From Silurus meridionalis (Eukaryota; Chordata; Actinopteri; Siluriformes; Siluridae), in NCBI RefSeq assembly GCF_014805685.1, contig NC_060884.1:14629356-14693355 (forward strand): a DNA stretch of 64,000 bases, written 5' to 3'. The translations under genes were made by a program, and so were the position numbers. This document shows positions 12,776 through 23,219 of the stretch, piece after piece. Under the pieces are notes generated by a model. The model worked only from the letters and a program-made list of their open reading frames with translations, was not told the DNA's origin and did no database searches. Position 1 is the stretch's first letter, and each line of letters opens with the position of its first letter.

Positions 12776-13336
12776 TATTTAAATAATAAATATTGAAGTA
12801 TATTAATTAACAAAAACATATGCGTCAGACTTTAAATAAATATTACCAAATTGCGTTACTTTCATATTTCTTAGAATTTCTCCTGAAAGATGAAAGGGCA
12901 AGGTATGCAAACTGTGTCACTGATGCTAAATATGCAAACTCAATTAGAGAATCAATATTGAGTTAATACTGCAAGTCAATATTGGTTAAAATCTATAACC
13001 CTAGAATACCATTAGGTGTTGTGAAATTCCCTTTGTGCTTTACACAGATGTAATTCTCATTTTAAAGCTGACAGCTTTATCAATATAGGAAGCCAGTAAC
13101 AACAAGTATGTCAATGACTTTGGATCATTCATGCTGAGATGTAATTCATGAACACTTTATAACTGACAGTGATGGCCAAAACACAAATGATTAACCCAGT
13201 TTTTTAAAGAAATTATATCTCAGTTCCTGCTTTAATGCTGTGTCTGCCTGTGCTGGCATGCAGTGTGTTTGATGATTGTGTTTCTTTTTTAAATGAAATG
13301 GTAATATAATAAATAACTGCAGAAGCTTTATCACAC

Positions 13337-13458
13337 CTGGCCAGGTTTTGCATCTTCACAGATGGACGCTTCATATGGGGTGGCCAGCTCAGGTGGATTG
13401 TCATTCACATCCAGAATACGAATGCTAACTGAAGTCTGAGAAGCCATGGACTGGTTAT
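13337..13458 (-). CDS. cdh22: cadherin exon, end of EC4 and start of EC5 (122 bp)
   Basis: Fifth and last exon seen. The acceptor is CTTTTCAG and the donor GTGTGA. Two bases complete the Asp codon left by exon 42381-42517, giving EA-D-NQSMASQ, and the exon ends in phase 0. It encodes VSIRILDVNDNPPELATPYE, with the EC4-EC5 calcium linker DVNDNPPEL, and closes ASICEDAKPGQ. The NPPELATPYEA and CEDAKPGQ blocks are what I associate with CDH22 and not with most other type II members, so the paralogue call rests mainly here. 122 bp is the expected exon size. The following exons (expected about 118 and 252 bp, then the transmembrane and cytoplasmic exons) were not found in 1-13336. Confidence 0.88.
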
Positions 13459-14210
13459 CTGAAAAGAGAGAGCGCACAAAAGAGTGAGGATGGAGGATGA
13501 TAAAAGGCTTAAGTAGGTAAACATTTATAACAAATATTAGTATTGCGTTTTCCCTAACCGCAGGTTTCTGATATGAAAAATAATTGAATATGCCATATAG
13601 TCAATAGCATAAACACGACATATAGTGTAGGTGATTAAACTGTGGTCACTTTACAAGCCATTCTGGTAACTGCAAATCTACTATTATTATGTGGGCCAAT
13701 GATTTCCTTAGCCATAAAGCTGTATCACATAATTTTCATTATACAGTATCTCACAAAAGTGAATACACCCTTCACATTTCAGCAAAGATTTTATATCTTC
13801 TTAAGGAACAATACTATAGAAATGAAACTTGAACATATTTTTAGGAACAGTCAATGTGCAGCTTGTATGGCAGTACAGATTCACTGTCTTCTAAAAATAA
13901 ATCAACATACAGCTATTATTGTCAAAATAATTGCCAACAAAAGTGAGCACACTCTAAGTGAATATGTCAAAACTATGTCGAAAGTATCAATATTTTGTGT
14001 GAGCACAATTGTTATCTAGTACTTTCTCTTCTCCATAATTGCATCACGGTGCTGCTGGATGTTAGACACATTTTGCTTTTCCACCTTGCGTTTGAGGATG
14101 CCCCACAGGTGCTCAAAAGGGTACAGGTCTGGAGACATACTTGGCCACTCAATCACCCTCAACTTCAGCTTCCTTAGCAAGGCTGTTGTCATCTTGGCAG
14201 TGTGTTCGGG

Positions 14211-16034
14211 TTCCCTTTCAGGAAATCGAGCTGCGTCGGAACACTTTGGGAACGCAACCGCGTTGTCCATGCTCTGAAATAATGTGTGTAATCAGTCAAA
14301 ATTGGACGCCGGCCGTCACCAGGAAGTATAAAACCCACATGGAGTGAAGCCAGCTTCTGTTTGTTCACAAAGAGCTTTGTGTGTATGTGTTGAATTGTCT
14401 GGCAATTGTTCATCAAAAAAAAAAATCCTGGGAGCGGAGCATGCTAACTCGGTTCTTGAGAGAGTTGCCTGCGAGCACCGCGCTCGCATGTCAATGCCAT
14501 TTCAATGCCGATTGGCACTCTCAGAGGAGAGAGCTTGCACTCCTCGCGGTTCTGGCCCCACTCTCGCTAAGGCGGAGCAGCGTGCCAGTTCCTATGGCTC
14601 GCAATTGGACTTTGCAGAGAGTTTTCGAAATGGGCTTGTCTCTTTCTCCAACTTCACCTGCTCAGTCCAGCACTCGCTCACAGGCTGGAAAGCATGCCTT
14701 TCGGTGGTTTCTTACCCCTGTGACGAGATCAATAGCTCCACCTCTCTTCCTCTGAAAAGAGGGGAGATGGGGGATGCGTTTTGCGAGCTAGGCTAGAGGA
14801 CTTTGGCTGCAGATTTTCTGCACATATTGCACCATATTTCTCCCTCCCCCTGTTTGAGAGCCACCTGCTAAACTCAGGTGGCCATTCATACTGTATTCAT
14901 ACAGTCTGCATATAAATGAATAGCTGACCATTAAAGGGTATTTGTTATACATGTTTGGCTATTGATATTGATGTGGCATTCATATTGATGACCAGGTAGC
15001 CAGACAAGCTATTGTTTTACAGTCATAGCCATTCATATTGATGTCCAGCGATTCCAATCTCAACAATTCACACACACACTTACTTTTCAAGCATTTCTCT
15101 TACAAAAACAAACTGGCAATAAAATGTATAACATCTTATAAAACTGTAAAGGGAAATATATTATAAAATTTTTCACCTCCATGCAGATCGCCAAGTCTCT
15201 GTTGTTACTCCGCCCCAAGAATATTTTCCTTATCGCTGCTTTGTGCAAATCGCCGATAAAACAACTTTTTTGACTGTCCATTTTTTATTTGGTTTATTTT
15301 ATTTTTTGTAAACAATGCCCAATTAACATGAGCTGAAAACAGCTGTTTGAGCAGAACCGAGAGATGCATCCACTTCCTGGTGCATCACTAAGCACGTGCT
15401 GCTTTGACCACTAAGAGTTTGTAAAGAGTAATAAGAGACTTACCCACATGGGGAATAAAATCCTCCAATATATTTTTAGAATCCTACAGTCATTGGCTAC
15501 ATTTTCCATCAATAATTTCCATAATGCTACTGGCAGGAAATAAAAGGTTTAAAATGATAGATGATGCAGAGCAGAATGTCACGACACCTATAGAGTGGAG
15601 GCTCAAGTGCGAGAGTCCGCCTCTTTTACTGTATTATTTATTTGTTGTTGTTTATTTTTGTTGGTCTCATTTGTTTTGTAACACTATATTCTATCAGCCA
15701 TATTTGTTTTGGTCAACCACCAAGATGCCATTTTTTTATGCGAAAGTTATTCTGAAACATATACAGTACAAATAATACACCAACAGTGTTCCTATGCAAC
15801 TTCACTTCCTGAATCGGAACGTCTCTAGTTTGCCTATGCAGCGCTTCCTTTTCTTTTACAGAAGCTAGCACTAGCTTCACTCCATGTGCGTTTTATACTT
15901 CCTGGTTGTGATGTCACCCCACCAGTGACGGCCCACGTCCAATATTGACTGATTACACACGTTATTATAGAGCGTGGACAACGCGGTCGTGTTCCCAAAG
16001 TGTTTCGATGCAGTGTCTCGTTCCCTAAGGGAAC
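14211..16034 (+). mobile_element. deleted DIRS element with inverted terminal repeats (copy A)
   Basis: About 150 bp at the two ends are inverted copies. The left end starts TTCCCTTTCAGGAA and runs through CTTTGGGAACG, then TGTGTAATCAGTCAA, GGAAGTATAAAAC and CACATGGAGTGAAG. The right end repeats these blocks in reverse and finishes with the palindrome GTTCCCTAAGGGAAC at 16020-16034. Inside, only a gag remnant (14430-14755) is recognisable; reverse transcriptase and recombinase are missing, and 14860-15840 shows no family signal. The flanks show no target duplication, as expected for tyrosine-recombinase retrotransposons. Confidence 0.8.
14430..14755 (+). pseudogene. DIRS gag-like fragment
   Basis: The frame reads GAEHANSVLERVACEHRARM, CRLALSEERACTPRGSGP and LAKAEQRASSYGSQLDFAES, then shifts frame near 14625 into SLSPTSPA and SSTRSQAGKHAFR. 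The same order of blocks occurs on the minus strand at 23220-23540, so this is the structural gene region of a shared DIRS family. It is broken by the frameshift and is truncated after about 110 residues. Confidence 0.6.
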
Positions 16035-17429
16035 TAGGTTTACATAGGTAAGTTTTTATGTTTGAAGGGAGGGCGTCATGAATGTCACAGTAAATGATGG
16101 AATCCATGTTTTCCTCAATGAACTGCAGCTCCCCAGTACCAGCAGCACTCATGCAGCCCCAGACCATGATGCTACCACCACCATACTTGACTGCAGGCAA
16201 GACAAAGTTTTCTTGGTACTCCTCACCAGGGCGTTGCCACACATGCTGGACACCATCTAAGCCAAACAAGTTTAGCTCAGTCTCATCAGACCACAGGCCA
16301 TGGTTCCAGTAAATCATGCTTTTGGACAGGTTGTTTGTGTACTTTAGAAGAAGCTTCCCACTGGGACAACAGCCAAGCAAACCGACTTGTTGCAGTGTGC
16401 GGTGTATGTTCTGAGCACTGACAAGTGGACCTTCTGCTTCGCTTCTGCTACCTCTAAAACAATGCTGGCAGCACTCCTGCATCTGTTTTTTGAAGCCAAC
16501 GTCTGCACCTGATGCACAGCACAAGATTCAAATTATTTAATCAACCCTTGCCAGGCCTGTTCTGAGTGGAACCCATCTTGGAAAATCTATGCATGACCCT
16601 GGCCACTGTACTGTAACTCAGTTTCAGGGTGTTACCAACTTTCTTATAGCATCGGCCATCTTTGGGGAGAGCAACAATTCTAATTCTCAAATCCTCAGAG
16701 AGTGATTTGCCCTGAGGTGCCATGTTAAACATCTAGTGGTCAATATGAGACAATTGTACTCAAAGTACTCAAGTTTAACTGCTCTAATACAAAATACACA
16801 AATTTGTATGGTCCAGTCAAGCAGACAAAAACATAAACATGATTAATAGGACATGTGGCTTTGCATGGTTAAGCGATGTACAGCTGTAATTACTTTGTCA
16901 GCTATTTGAAATTAATGGCTGTACTGTATGTTGAGCTATTTTCAGAGAACAGTGAATCCGAACTGCTACACAATCTGCACATTGACTACTCTGAGTACAT
17001 CCACGTTTCATTTCTATAGGATTGCCCCTAAGAAGAAATACCAAAATGTTTGCAAAAATCTATGGGATGAACTCAATTTTGTGAGATACTGTATTTACAG
17101 TAACTCACTTTTGTGAGATACTGTTTATACAGTACCTAGCTTTTGTTTACTCTCCCTTGTCATATAGAACATTAAGAAACAACGTCTATACTTTCATTTT
17201 CATATGCAAAAGAAAGGGTTTAGTTTTCAGAATTTTACCCAATTAACAATTGCAAATTTGAACCCCTATACTTTAAAACGGAATCGTCAATGTAATCAAA
17301 ATTATTTTTTTAGATATGGCTTTGTTATGTGACAGGCATTTTTGATAATTAGTACCGTTTTAATCATAGGCTCCAAAAACCTTTAGAATATACCCTATTG
17401 TGTAACGGTTTTAGGTTTGTCTAATGAAA

Positions 17430-18787
17430 GGCTGTTATGTAAGAATGCTTTCAAAATATAGATTTTATTTGCTACTTTTTTCATCAACTTACAAAATGTA
17501 AAGTGAGTAAACAAAAGAAAATATAATGAAATCAATATTTGGTGTGACTAACCTTTGGCTTTAAACCAGCATCAAGCATTCTTACATTTCCACAGTTGCA
17601 CAAAGTCAGGGATTTTGTAGGATTAGAGTCAGGTGTATGATTAACCAGTTATACCAAGCATTTGCTAATTATCACTAATTTTATATGTAGGTTAGAACAC
17701 TGTCATTAACTTAAACAGAAACAGCTATGTAGAAGGCTTCACACTGGGTGAGGAACAGCGAAACTCTGCTACTAAGGCGAACTTGTAAAAGACAGTTTCA
17801 TGTCACTAGTCATACACCATGGCAATACTGAGCACAGCAACAAGACACAAGCTATACTGCCCCAGGAAGGTCTCTTCTAGGCAAATATTTAAGCAGACTG
17901 GGGTTTCGAGATGTTCATGCTGTCAAAGAAACAAGCAATGTTAAGGGCCGTAGATTCATACTTTTTGCATCTTTGAGAAGTGGTCTTCATGGAGAAATTG
18001 CAACCAAAAAAAAGCCATACCTCCGATTTGGTAAATAGACTATGCAAAAACATTGAAACTGGGGTAAAGGAAAAATGGCAGCAGGTGCTTTTAACTAATG
18101 AGTAAAAATTTCAAATACATAGCTGTAGGAGGCAGTTTGTTCACCAAAAAACTGGAAAATGGTACAATAATGAGTGTCTGCAGGCAATAGTGAAGCATGG
18201 CAGAGGTTTTCTGCAGGATCGGGCTGCATTTTTGCAAATAGTATTGGAGATTTGGTAAAGATATTAATGGTATCCTCAATGCTAAGAAATATAGGCAGAT
18301 ACTTGTCTATCATGCAATACCACCATGAAGGCTTCTGATTGGCCTCAAATTTATGCTGAGAACAAAAACAAACCCAAATATAGCACCAATGTCATTAAGA
18401 ACTGTTTAGTGTAGAGAAGAACAAGGAGTCCTGGATCTCAACATCATTGTGTTTGTCTTCGATTACATGAAGAGACCGAAATAATTAAGGCAGCCTACAT
18501 CCAAAATATCTGCGGCTAGTTATTCAAGATATTTGAAACAACCTACCTGCCAAGTTTTTTGTAAGAAAAAAAAACCTGTGCAAGTGTACATAGAAGATTT
18601 GATGCTGTTTTGCATGCAAAGAGTGGTCACACCAAATATTTATTTCATTTATATTTCTATTCCTCTTCTGTTCATTTACTTTTTATTTTTTTTCATAAAA
18701 AAAAAATATTAACCCCTATTTTTAAAAGTAGTCTTACTTTACAGTATTTTATTACACCTGCCTGTAACTCTTTGCACAGCACTATTA
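17430..18787 (+). mobile_element. degenerate Tc1-like transposon
   Basis: Blocks of a common teleost Tc1-like element appear in order on the plus strand. The leader is near 17540 (TCAATATTTGGTGTGACTAA). A helix-turn-helix coding remnant lies near 17700-17900 (ACAGAAACAGCTATGTAGAA, GGGGTTTCGAGATGTTCATG). The C-terminal end lies near 18590-18620 (GATGCTGTTTTGCATGCAAA), and the 3' terminal region ends near 18787 (CTCTTTGCACAGCACTA). Stops are frequent; no frame survives. Confidence 0.65.
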
Positions 18788-19471
18788 ATTTGTTAATAAA
18801 ACCACAAGGAAAAATTGTCATTGTTTGATTCCCCTGAGGCAAACACAAAGTGGAAATATTGGGGAAGAAATGTGCAAAGTATTCAAGCAGCAAGCCAGAT
18901 TCTTTTTTTTTTTTTGAGAAAGATATACACTGAGATTCATGATATTTACATATAAATGTGTTACATAGCATAGAATATGATGCCTTTTGTTTGAAACAGT
19001 AGCTGTGAATGTCTACCCTTGTTTGATCCCTGGCTTTTGTATGTGAAGACTGAATTAATTATTATAAATTAACTGGATGAGAAGTGAGCTATCTATAGGG
19101 GAAACTAAACTATTTTGAATAACCTGGAAAAATAAAGAATTGTACAATCAACTTATCAGTAGCCAGTCGGAATATCCAGAGGGAAATTTGCAAGGAAATA
19201 CAGTGATGATTCCCAAAAGTTATAGAACCAAATGTAACCACATACAAAATGATGGAAAGACCAAAATACATAGAAAGACTATATCTGCTCATGAGTTCAT
19301 GAGTCCAAGTTCATCATACGAGCATAGTGCAGGTAGTGTCTTAGTGTGAAGGTAGTGTCTGCTTCAATCATCATGCAACTCATGATTACTGAAGCAGAAA
19401 TCAATTAATTTAAAAATCTATAAAAACATTCTTCCAGACTGTGCACAAATCAAATTTAATCTGGATAAAAT

Positions 19472-19556
19472 TGTCAGGGTGCGGGTAGTTGGACCCAAAT
19501 GCAGGATGCCAGTGAGGTACAGTATATATTCAATGTCTTTATTCACAAAAAAAAAC
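19472..19556 (-). repeat. 3' remnant of gypsy LTR
   Basis: About 85 bp matching the 3' end of the LTR at 20434-21049, joined directly to the gag zinc-knuckle sequence. The U3 portion of this LTR and all of pol are missing. Confidence 0.75.
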
Positions 19557-19559
19557 AAA

Positions 19560-20387
19560 TACAGGTGGCGGCCATGTGCCCTGCCTTGCCACAATACAGG
19601 CAGAGTCAGTGAGAGCAACGCCTCTCCTTCTCGCTAGAGGAGAGGTGGTGGCGGCCAATCTCCATGGGCTGTGGAGGCAGGGTTGGTGAAGTATGGAAGC
19701 GAGGTGGGTCAGGAGATGGACCGGGCTGCCAGGGTCTAAGGCACCCCACTCAGCGCAGAACTCCCTCATCCGCCGGTCGATTTAGGTGGCTAGGTTGATC
19801 AGGGCATCCAGGCCCTCTGGGAGATCACGGTCTGCAAGCTCATTCTTGATCTCAGCGTTAAGTCCCCGGATGAAAGCATCATAGAGAGCAGTGGAATCCC
19901 ACCCACTCTCTGCCGTGGTGGTGCGAAAATCTGTGCCGTATTCGGCTACGTATCGCCTGTCTTGAGTGGTCTGGAACAAGGACTGGACGGCATCCTGCAT
20001 GGGGGTAGCTGAGTCAAAGATCTGGCGTAGCTCCTCTGAAAATGCACGGTAGGAGGCACAGACCGAGGACTGACGTTCCCACTCTGCTGTGGCCCACTGT
20101 TTGGCTTCACCCGAAAGTAGGGAGATCACATAGGCCACCTTGGTAAGTTCATCCGGAAAAGACGATAGCTGAAGCTGAAAAGTTATCTCGCAGTTCAACA
20201 GTAACAGCCTGCACTCCCCCAGTTGTCCCGCAAAGCACTCAGGGGTTGCTGATGTATGGGGATAAGCAGTGGGGTTTTCTGAAACAGAGGCCTGAGCAAC
20301 AGGGGCTTGGTTGCGCTGAAAGGCCAATTCACAAATTGCATTTGACAGTTCCTGTATCTTTTGGTGATGGGAGGTGGTGATCTGCAC
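19560..20387 (-). pseudogene. gypsy gag with CCHC zinc knuckle, broken
   Basis: Structural protein that would assemble retrotransposon particles in the cytoplasm. A 201-residue open frame starts MQITTSHHQKIQELSNAICE at 20387. It has the capsid-like stretch LSSFPDELTKVAYVISLLSG and AKQWATAEWERQS, then an ALYDAFIRGLNAEIKNELA region, typical of the retrotransposon gag domain. It stops at a TAA at 19782. Reading on gives IDRRMREFCAEWGA; after a frameshift and one more stop, the zinc knuckle CLYCGKAGHMAATC (C-x2-C-x4-H-x4-C) appears at about 19560-19602, immediately before the LTR remnant. Confidence 0.8.
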
Positions 20388-20433
20388 CAGAGAGGAGAGT
20401 GTCCGCTGGGTTCAATATCGTGCCAGATCGTAC

Positions 20434-21049
20434 TGTCAGGGTGCGGGTAGTTGGACCCAAATGCAGGACACCAGCGATGTATATATTCAACGTCTTTATT
20501 CACAAAAAACAAATGCAGGCAAAACCCAGAGTAAACCACAGGCTGAGTAGTGCATGTAAAAAACAGTGTCCGAAAACTTACGACCACATGCTGGATAATT
20601 CACATAAGAAAAAAACACAAAAACAGTGTCAAAAAAACTTATGACCACATGCTTAATAGTCCACGTAAGAAAAATGCACAAAAACAAAGTGTCTGAGAAC
20701 ATACGACCAAAGCGCAGAGCGGGGAATGGCCAAGAGAGGGAACCAGGGAGAGTAAAAAACAAGAAAGAAAAAAAAAAAAAACGTGACCGGCGGCAAAAGC
20801 AAATTCGAGCAAAACCGGAAGATCCAAAACCGTAACCAAAGGATACGGAAAGCAAAACAAGGGGGCAGGAAAGTCTCAAAAGGATCAGGAAGCCGACAAG
20901 ACAATCTGGCAGTGAACGCGAGGAATCCGCGTCCATTCATGCAACGACAAAATGGCGGCCGGGACAGTTGCGAGTCCGCCCTAACACGGAAGTGGAAGTG
21001 GGAGCTGCGGAAATGAAAGAACCGGACATGCGCGCGCCGCTGGCTGACA
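20434..21049 (-). repeat. gypsy 5' LTR
   Basis: A 616-bp block with TG...CA ends on the minus strand. It contains an AATAAA signal 40-60 bp before its 3' end. The minus-strand 5' portion is GC-rich. Downstream of it (20388-20433) is the leader before gag. Confidence 0.75.
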
Positions 21050-21345
21050 GAAATTCATCACGTATCAAGACAGTGATGCTAAATGCAATGCTACCAGAAA
21101 AAAGGACTTCACCAGAGGATAAAGTTGAAAGTTTTTAGACTGTCCCTTAGAGACATTCCCTTTCAGGAACTTGAGCTGCGTCGAACCGCTTTGGGAACGA
21201 GTGTCCAATCACAGCAGACTGATCAGTCCCTGCCTAGTGTGTGTTTCTGTCACCACAGCTAGAGAAGAATTATGGGGCCAGGAGCGGCACTGAGGTCTCA
21301 TAAGATGTGATCGCATCAACACTCCACCTGCTCAGAGCCTGCTTA

Positions 21346-22377
21346 TTAGCAAGGAGGCCTCTCTTGGGAGGGCTGTAGCAGACGAGCAGCTGATTGGTCC
21401 TTCTCCAAGCACCCGTCCTGTGGACATAGGTGTCCAGTTCGCGCACCGGACAAAGCCGGTTCAGTTTCTCCTGTTCTGGGGAACGGAGAAGGATAGAATG
21501 CCTGTAATCTTATGGGTCGTGGGACAACCGAGGGCACCTTGGGGATGTAACCCCCTGTACAGGGGTACAGGAAGGCACCAGCCATACCTGGGGTAAACTC
21601 CAGAAAGGGGGGGCAACAGACAGGGCCTGCAGGTCCCCTACTCCTTTGATAGAGCAGATGGCCAACAAGAACATGGTCTTGATTGAAATGCACCTCCAAA
21701 ATGCCTCAGCTAAAGGCTCGAAGGGGGGTTCAGAAAGAGCCCCCAAAACAACGGCCAGGTCCCACCAAGGCACTCTAGGTTGCACTGGGGGCCTCAGCCT
21801 CCGGGTGCTGCGGAGAAAACGCGTTACCTCCGGGTCTCGCCCAAAGATGGCCTGGCCACGGTCGCATGATAGGCCAAAATGGCAGACGCGTAGACTTCTA
21901 GGGTAGACAGGGCCAACCCCTGGTGAACCGTCCCTGAAGGAATTCCAGCACTGAACCAACCGGGCAGTGGACTGGATCCAGCTGGTGGCGCTCACACCAC
22001 GAGCAGAACAGATGCCACCTGGCGGCATATGACCTCCTCGGAGCTCTGGAGTGGAGAATGGTCTCTACCACCTCAGTGGAGAGACCAGAACCTCGGAGCT
22101 GTGCCCCCTGAGGGGCTCGTAGGCATCGCCACGTGACCTTGATAGTGCGGAGGGGGTTGCCCCTCCATGAGAACTCGTGAGTCCTGAGCCACCACTGAAG
22201 GAGTCTAATGCACAGCAGGCCAAGTGGAATCACACTGGACGCAGCTGCCATAAGCCCTAGCAGTGTCTGGAACTGCTCGAAGTGAGAGGCTGCCCTTCTC
22301 TGACCTCCCTGACGGCAGTAAGGATGGCTACAATGCGGGCAGGGGAAAGCTGCGCACACAAAGTAGTTAAATCCCAT
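21346..22377 (-). pseudogene. DIRS RT tail fused to tyrosine recombinase
   Basis: Tyrosine recombinases integrate DIRS circles without target duplication. The frame opens with the RT thumb/connection end (FQTLLGLMAAASSVIPLGLL, QWWLRTHEFSWRGN) and passes at about 22120 straight into the recombinase N-terminal domain (STEVVETILHSRAP, AARWHLFCSWCERHQLDPV, GSVLEFLQGRF). After a frame change the catalytic domain continues in 22028-21510 (WDLAVVLGALSEPPFEPLAE, GVGDLQALSVAPPFW). In the motif read as KRVGDL in sister copies the first catalytic Arg is Gly. The HxxR and Tyr part is missing. RNase H is deleted. Confidence 0.75.
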
Positions 22378-22379
22378 AT

Positions 22380-22830
22380 GACACCGAGATAGGTGGTTCT
22401 AAGTAATGGAGAAAGCACACTCTTCCCAGGCGTGCAGCCGAAACCCCAAGGCCTTCATGTGGGCGAGAACGATAAGATTAGATTAGATTCAACTTTATTT
22501 TCATTACACATGTACAAGTACAAGGCAACGACACCTCGATGCCGGACTGCCAACTGCTCAGACTGAGCTAGGATCAACCAATCATCCCTCACAGGGGGAG
22601 AGAGAGTCGCGACACTGCGTTTCTGCACCTCCCGATGGGAGACGAGGGAGGAAGCTATCCAGGGAGAGAGATAGCTTGCAAGCGTCTCTGCAACCCGCAG
22701 CTTTGCTCCATAAATGTGTACTTTCCGCCCCATAACGTGTGAATACAATTTTGTAGGGGCTGAAGGGGCCATGCCTATGACCATGACACTTAGTGTACAG
22801 GTCTGGAAAGAATGGGAAAATCCCGACATG
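22380..22830 (-). pseudogene. DIRS reverse transcriptase scrap
   Basis: The minus strand reads DDWLILAQSEQLAVRHRGVV, the stretch that begins with the Asp pair of the RT active site, then is interrupted by a LINE tail (about 22471-22535) and resumes as the helix before the thumb near 22440. The conserved palm motifs upstream of the Asp pair are absent. Confidence 0.65.
22471..22535 (-). mobile_element. LINE 3' tail inserted in DIRS RT
   Basis: The minus strand reads TCGTTGCCTTGTACTTGTAC then AATGAAAATAAAGTTGAATC and ends in TCTAA-type units. This is a 3'-tail-only insertion of an L2/CR1-like LINE, splitting the RT remnant. Confidence 0.55.
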
Positions 22831-22984
22831 GAGGTTGCGACCTGGTGTCAGAAAAAGTGCTCGTCCAGCTGGACGGAGGGACTTTCTGCTCATGAGCCGG
22901 CCAAGTTATTTATTTATTAATTTTTCTTCTTTTTATTCTTGTAGCACGGCCAGGGCTTACATATATAAATATATATAAATATAT

Positions 22985-22985
<1 letters not shown>

Positions 22986-23016
<31 letters not shown>

Positions 23017-23042
23017 TTATTATTATTATTATTATTATTACT
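22986..23042. repeat. (ATA)n followed by (TTA)n, inverted
   Basis: About ten ATA units run directly into about nine TTA units, so the two halves are complementary and could fold into a perfect hairpin. It lies inside DIRS copy B. Confidence 0.9.
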
Positions 23043-23219
23043 ATTATATTTTACTATGAGGAGTGAGAGCACCCCCTGGAGGAGTGCTCTCCAGGAGTGG
23101 AGCGATCGCACAGAAAATGCGAGCAGAATAGAATGTGCAGAGAATCTGCGCCAAAAGTGCGCAGAATGTGGGCAGCCGCATCCTCTGGAAGCGACCTCGC
23201 TCCGCCCCCAACTCCATAG

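Larger units (their letters stand above)
1..13336. other. sequence downstream of the last cadherin exon seen
   Basis: Probably an intron of the cadherin gene, read on the minus strand. Apart from the fragments and microsatellites listed separately, I see no gene. The stretches 377-2177, 2215-3129, 3313-4553, 5242-7039, 8761-9384, 11071-12579 and 12776-13336 hold AT-rich sequence with only short chance reading frames. I looked for the next cadherin exon on the minus strand and did not recognise it. Confidence 0.5.
14016..16732 (-). pseudogene. Tc1-like transposase, interrupted and decayed
   Basis: Cut-and-paste DNA transposase that would act in the nucleus on its own inverted repeats. The N-terminus starts MAPQGKSLSEDLRIRIVAL near 16723 with a paired-type helix-turn-helix region up to 16541. 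After a break, the catalytic core runs 16520-16035 with WSDETELNLFG (first Asp) and KYGGGSIMVWGC. The gene then enters the DIRS insert at 16034 and resumes at 14210 with PEHTAK, SPDLYPFEHLWG (third catalytic acid Glu) and a C-terminus ending near 14016. The second Asp region is lost at the insertion site. It cannot code for a working protein. Confidence 0.85.
13743..17124 (-). mobile_element. Tc1-like transposon split by a DIRS insertion
   Basis: The left end CAGTATCTCACAAAAGTGAA is matched by its complement TTCAC-less copies at 17075-17124, where the terminal motif TTTTGTGAGATACTG occurs twice, about 30 bp apart. The element is read on the minus strand. Its transposase gene is interrupted at 14211-16034 by a DIRS-derived element with its own inverted ends. 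Removing that insert would leave an element of about 1.55 kb, normal for Tc1. Confidence 0.85.
19472..21049 (-). mobile_element. Ty3/gypsy remnant: LTR-gag-partial LTR, no pol
   Basis: On the minus strand: an LTR of 616 bp (21049 to 20434, TGTCAG...CTGACA), a short leader, a decayed gag gene, and then directly the last 85 bp or so of a second LTR (19556 to 19472, ending CTGACA). Protease, reverse transcriptase, RNase H and integrase are all absent. Both LTR ends share GGTCCAACTACCCGCACCC and a polyadenylation-type GAATAAAGAC. A third LTR piece of the same or a close family lies at 50082-50460. Confidence 0.8.

Noticed and set aside
1..13336. Search for the next cadherin exon (expected about 118 bp) on the minus strand
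   Set aside because: No stretch with splice sites and EC5-like residues was recognised; the exon is probably outside the window, but a short diverged exon could have been missed.
20496..20940. Overlapping frames of 95 and 146 codons on the minus strand
   Set aside because: They lie inside the gypsy LTR and have low-complexity composition; LTR U3/R sequence is not expected to code.
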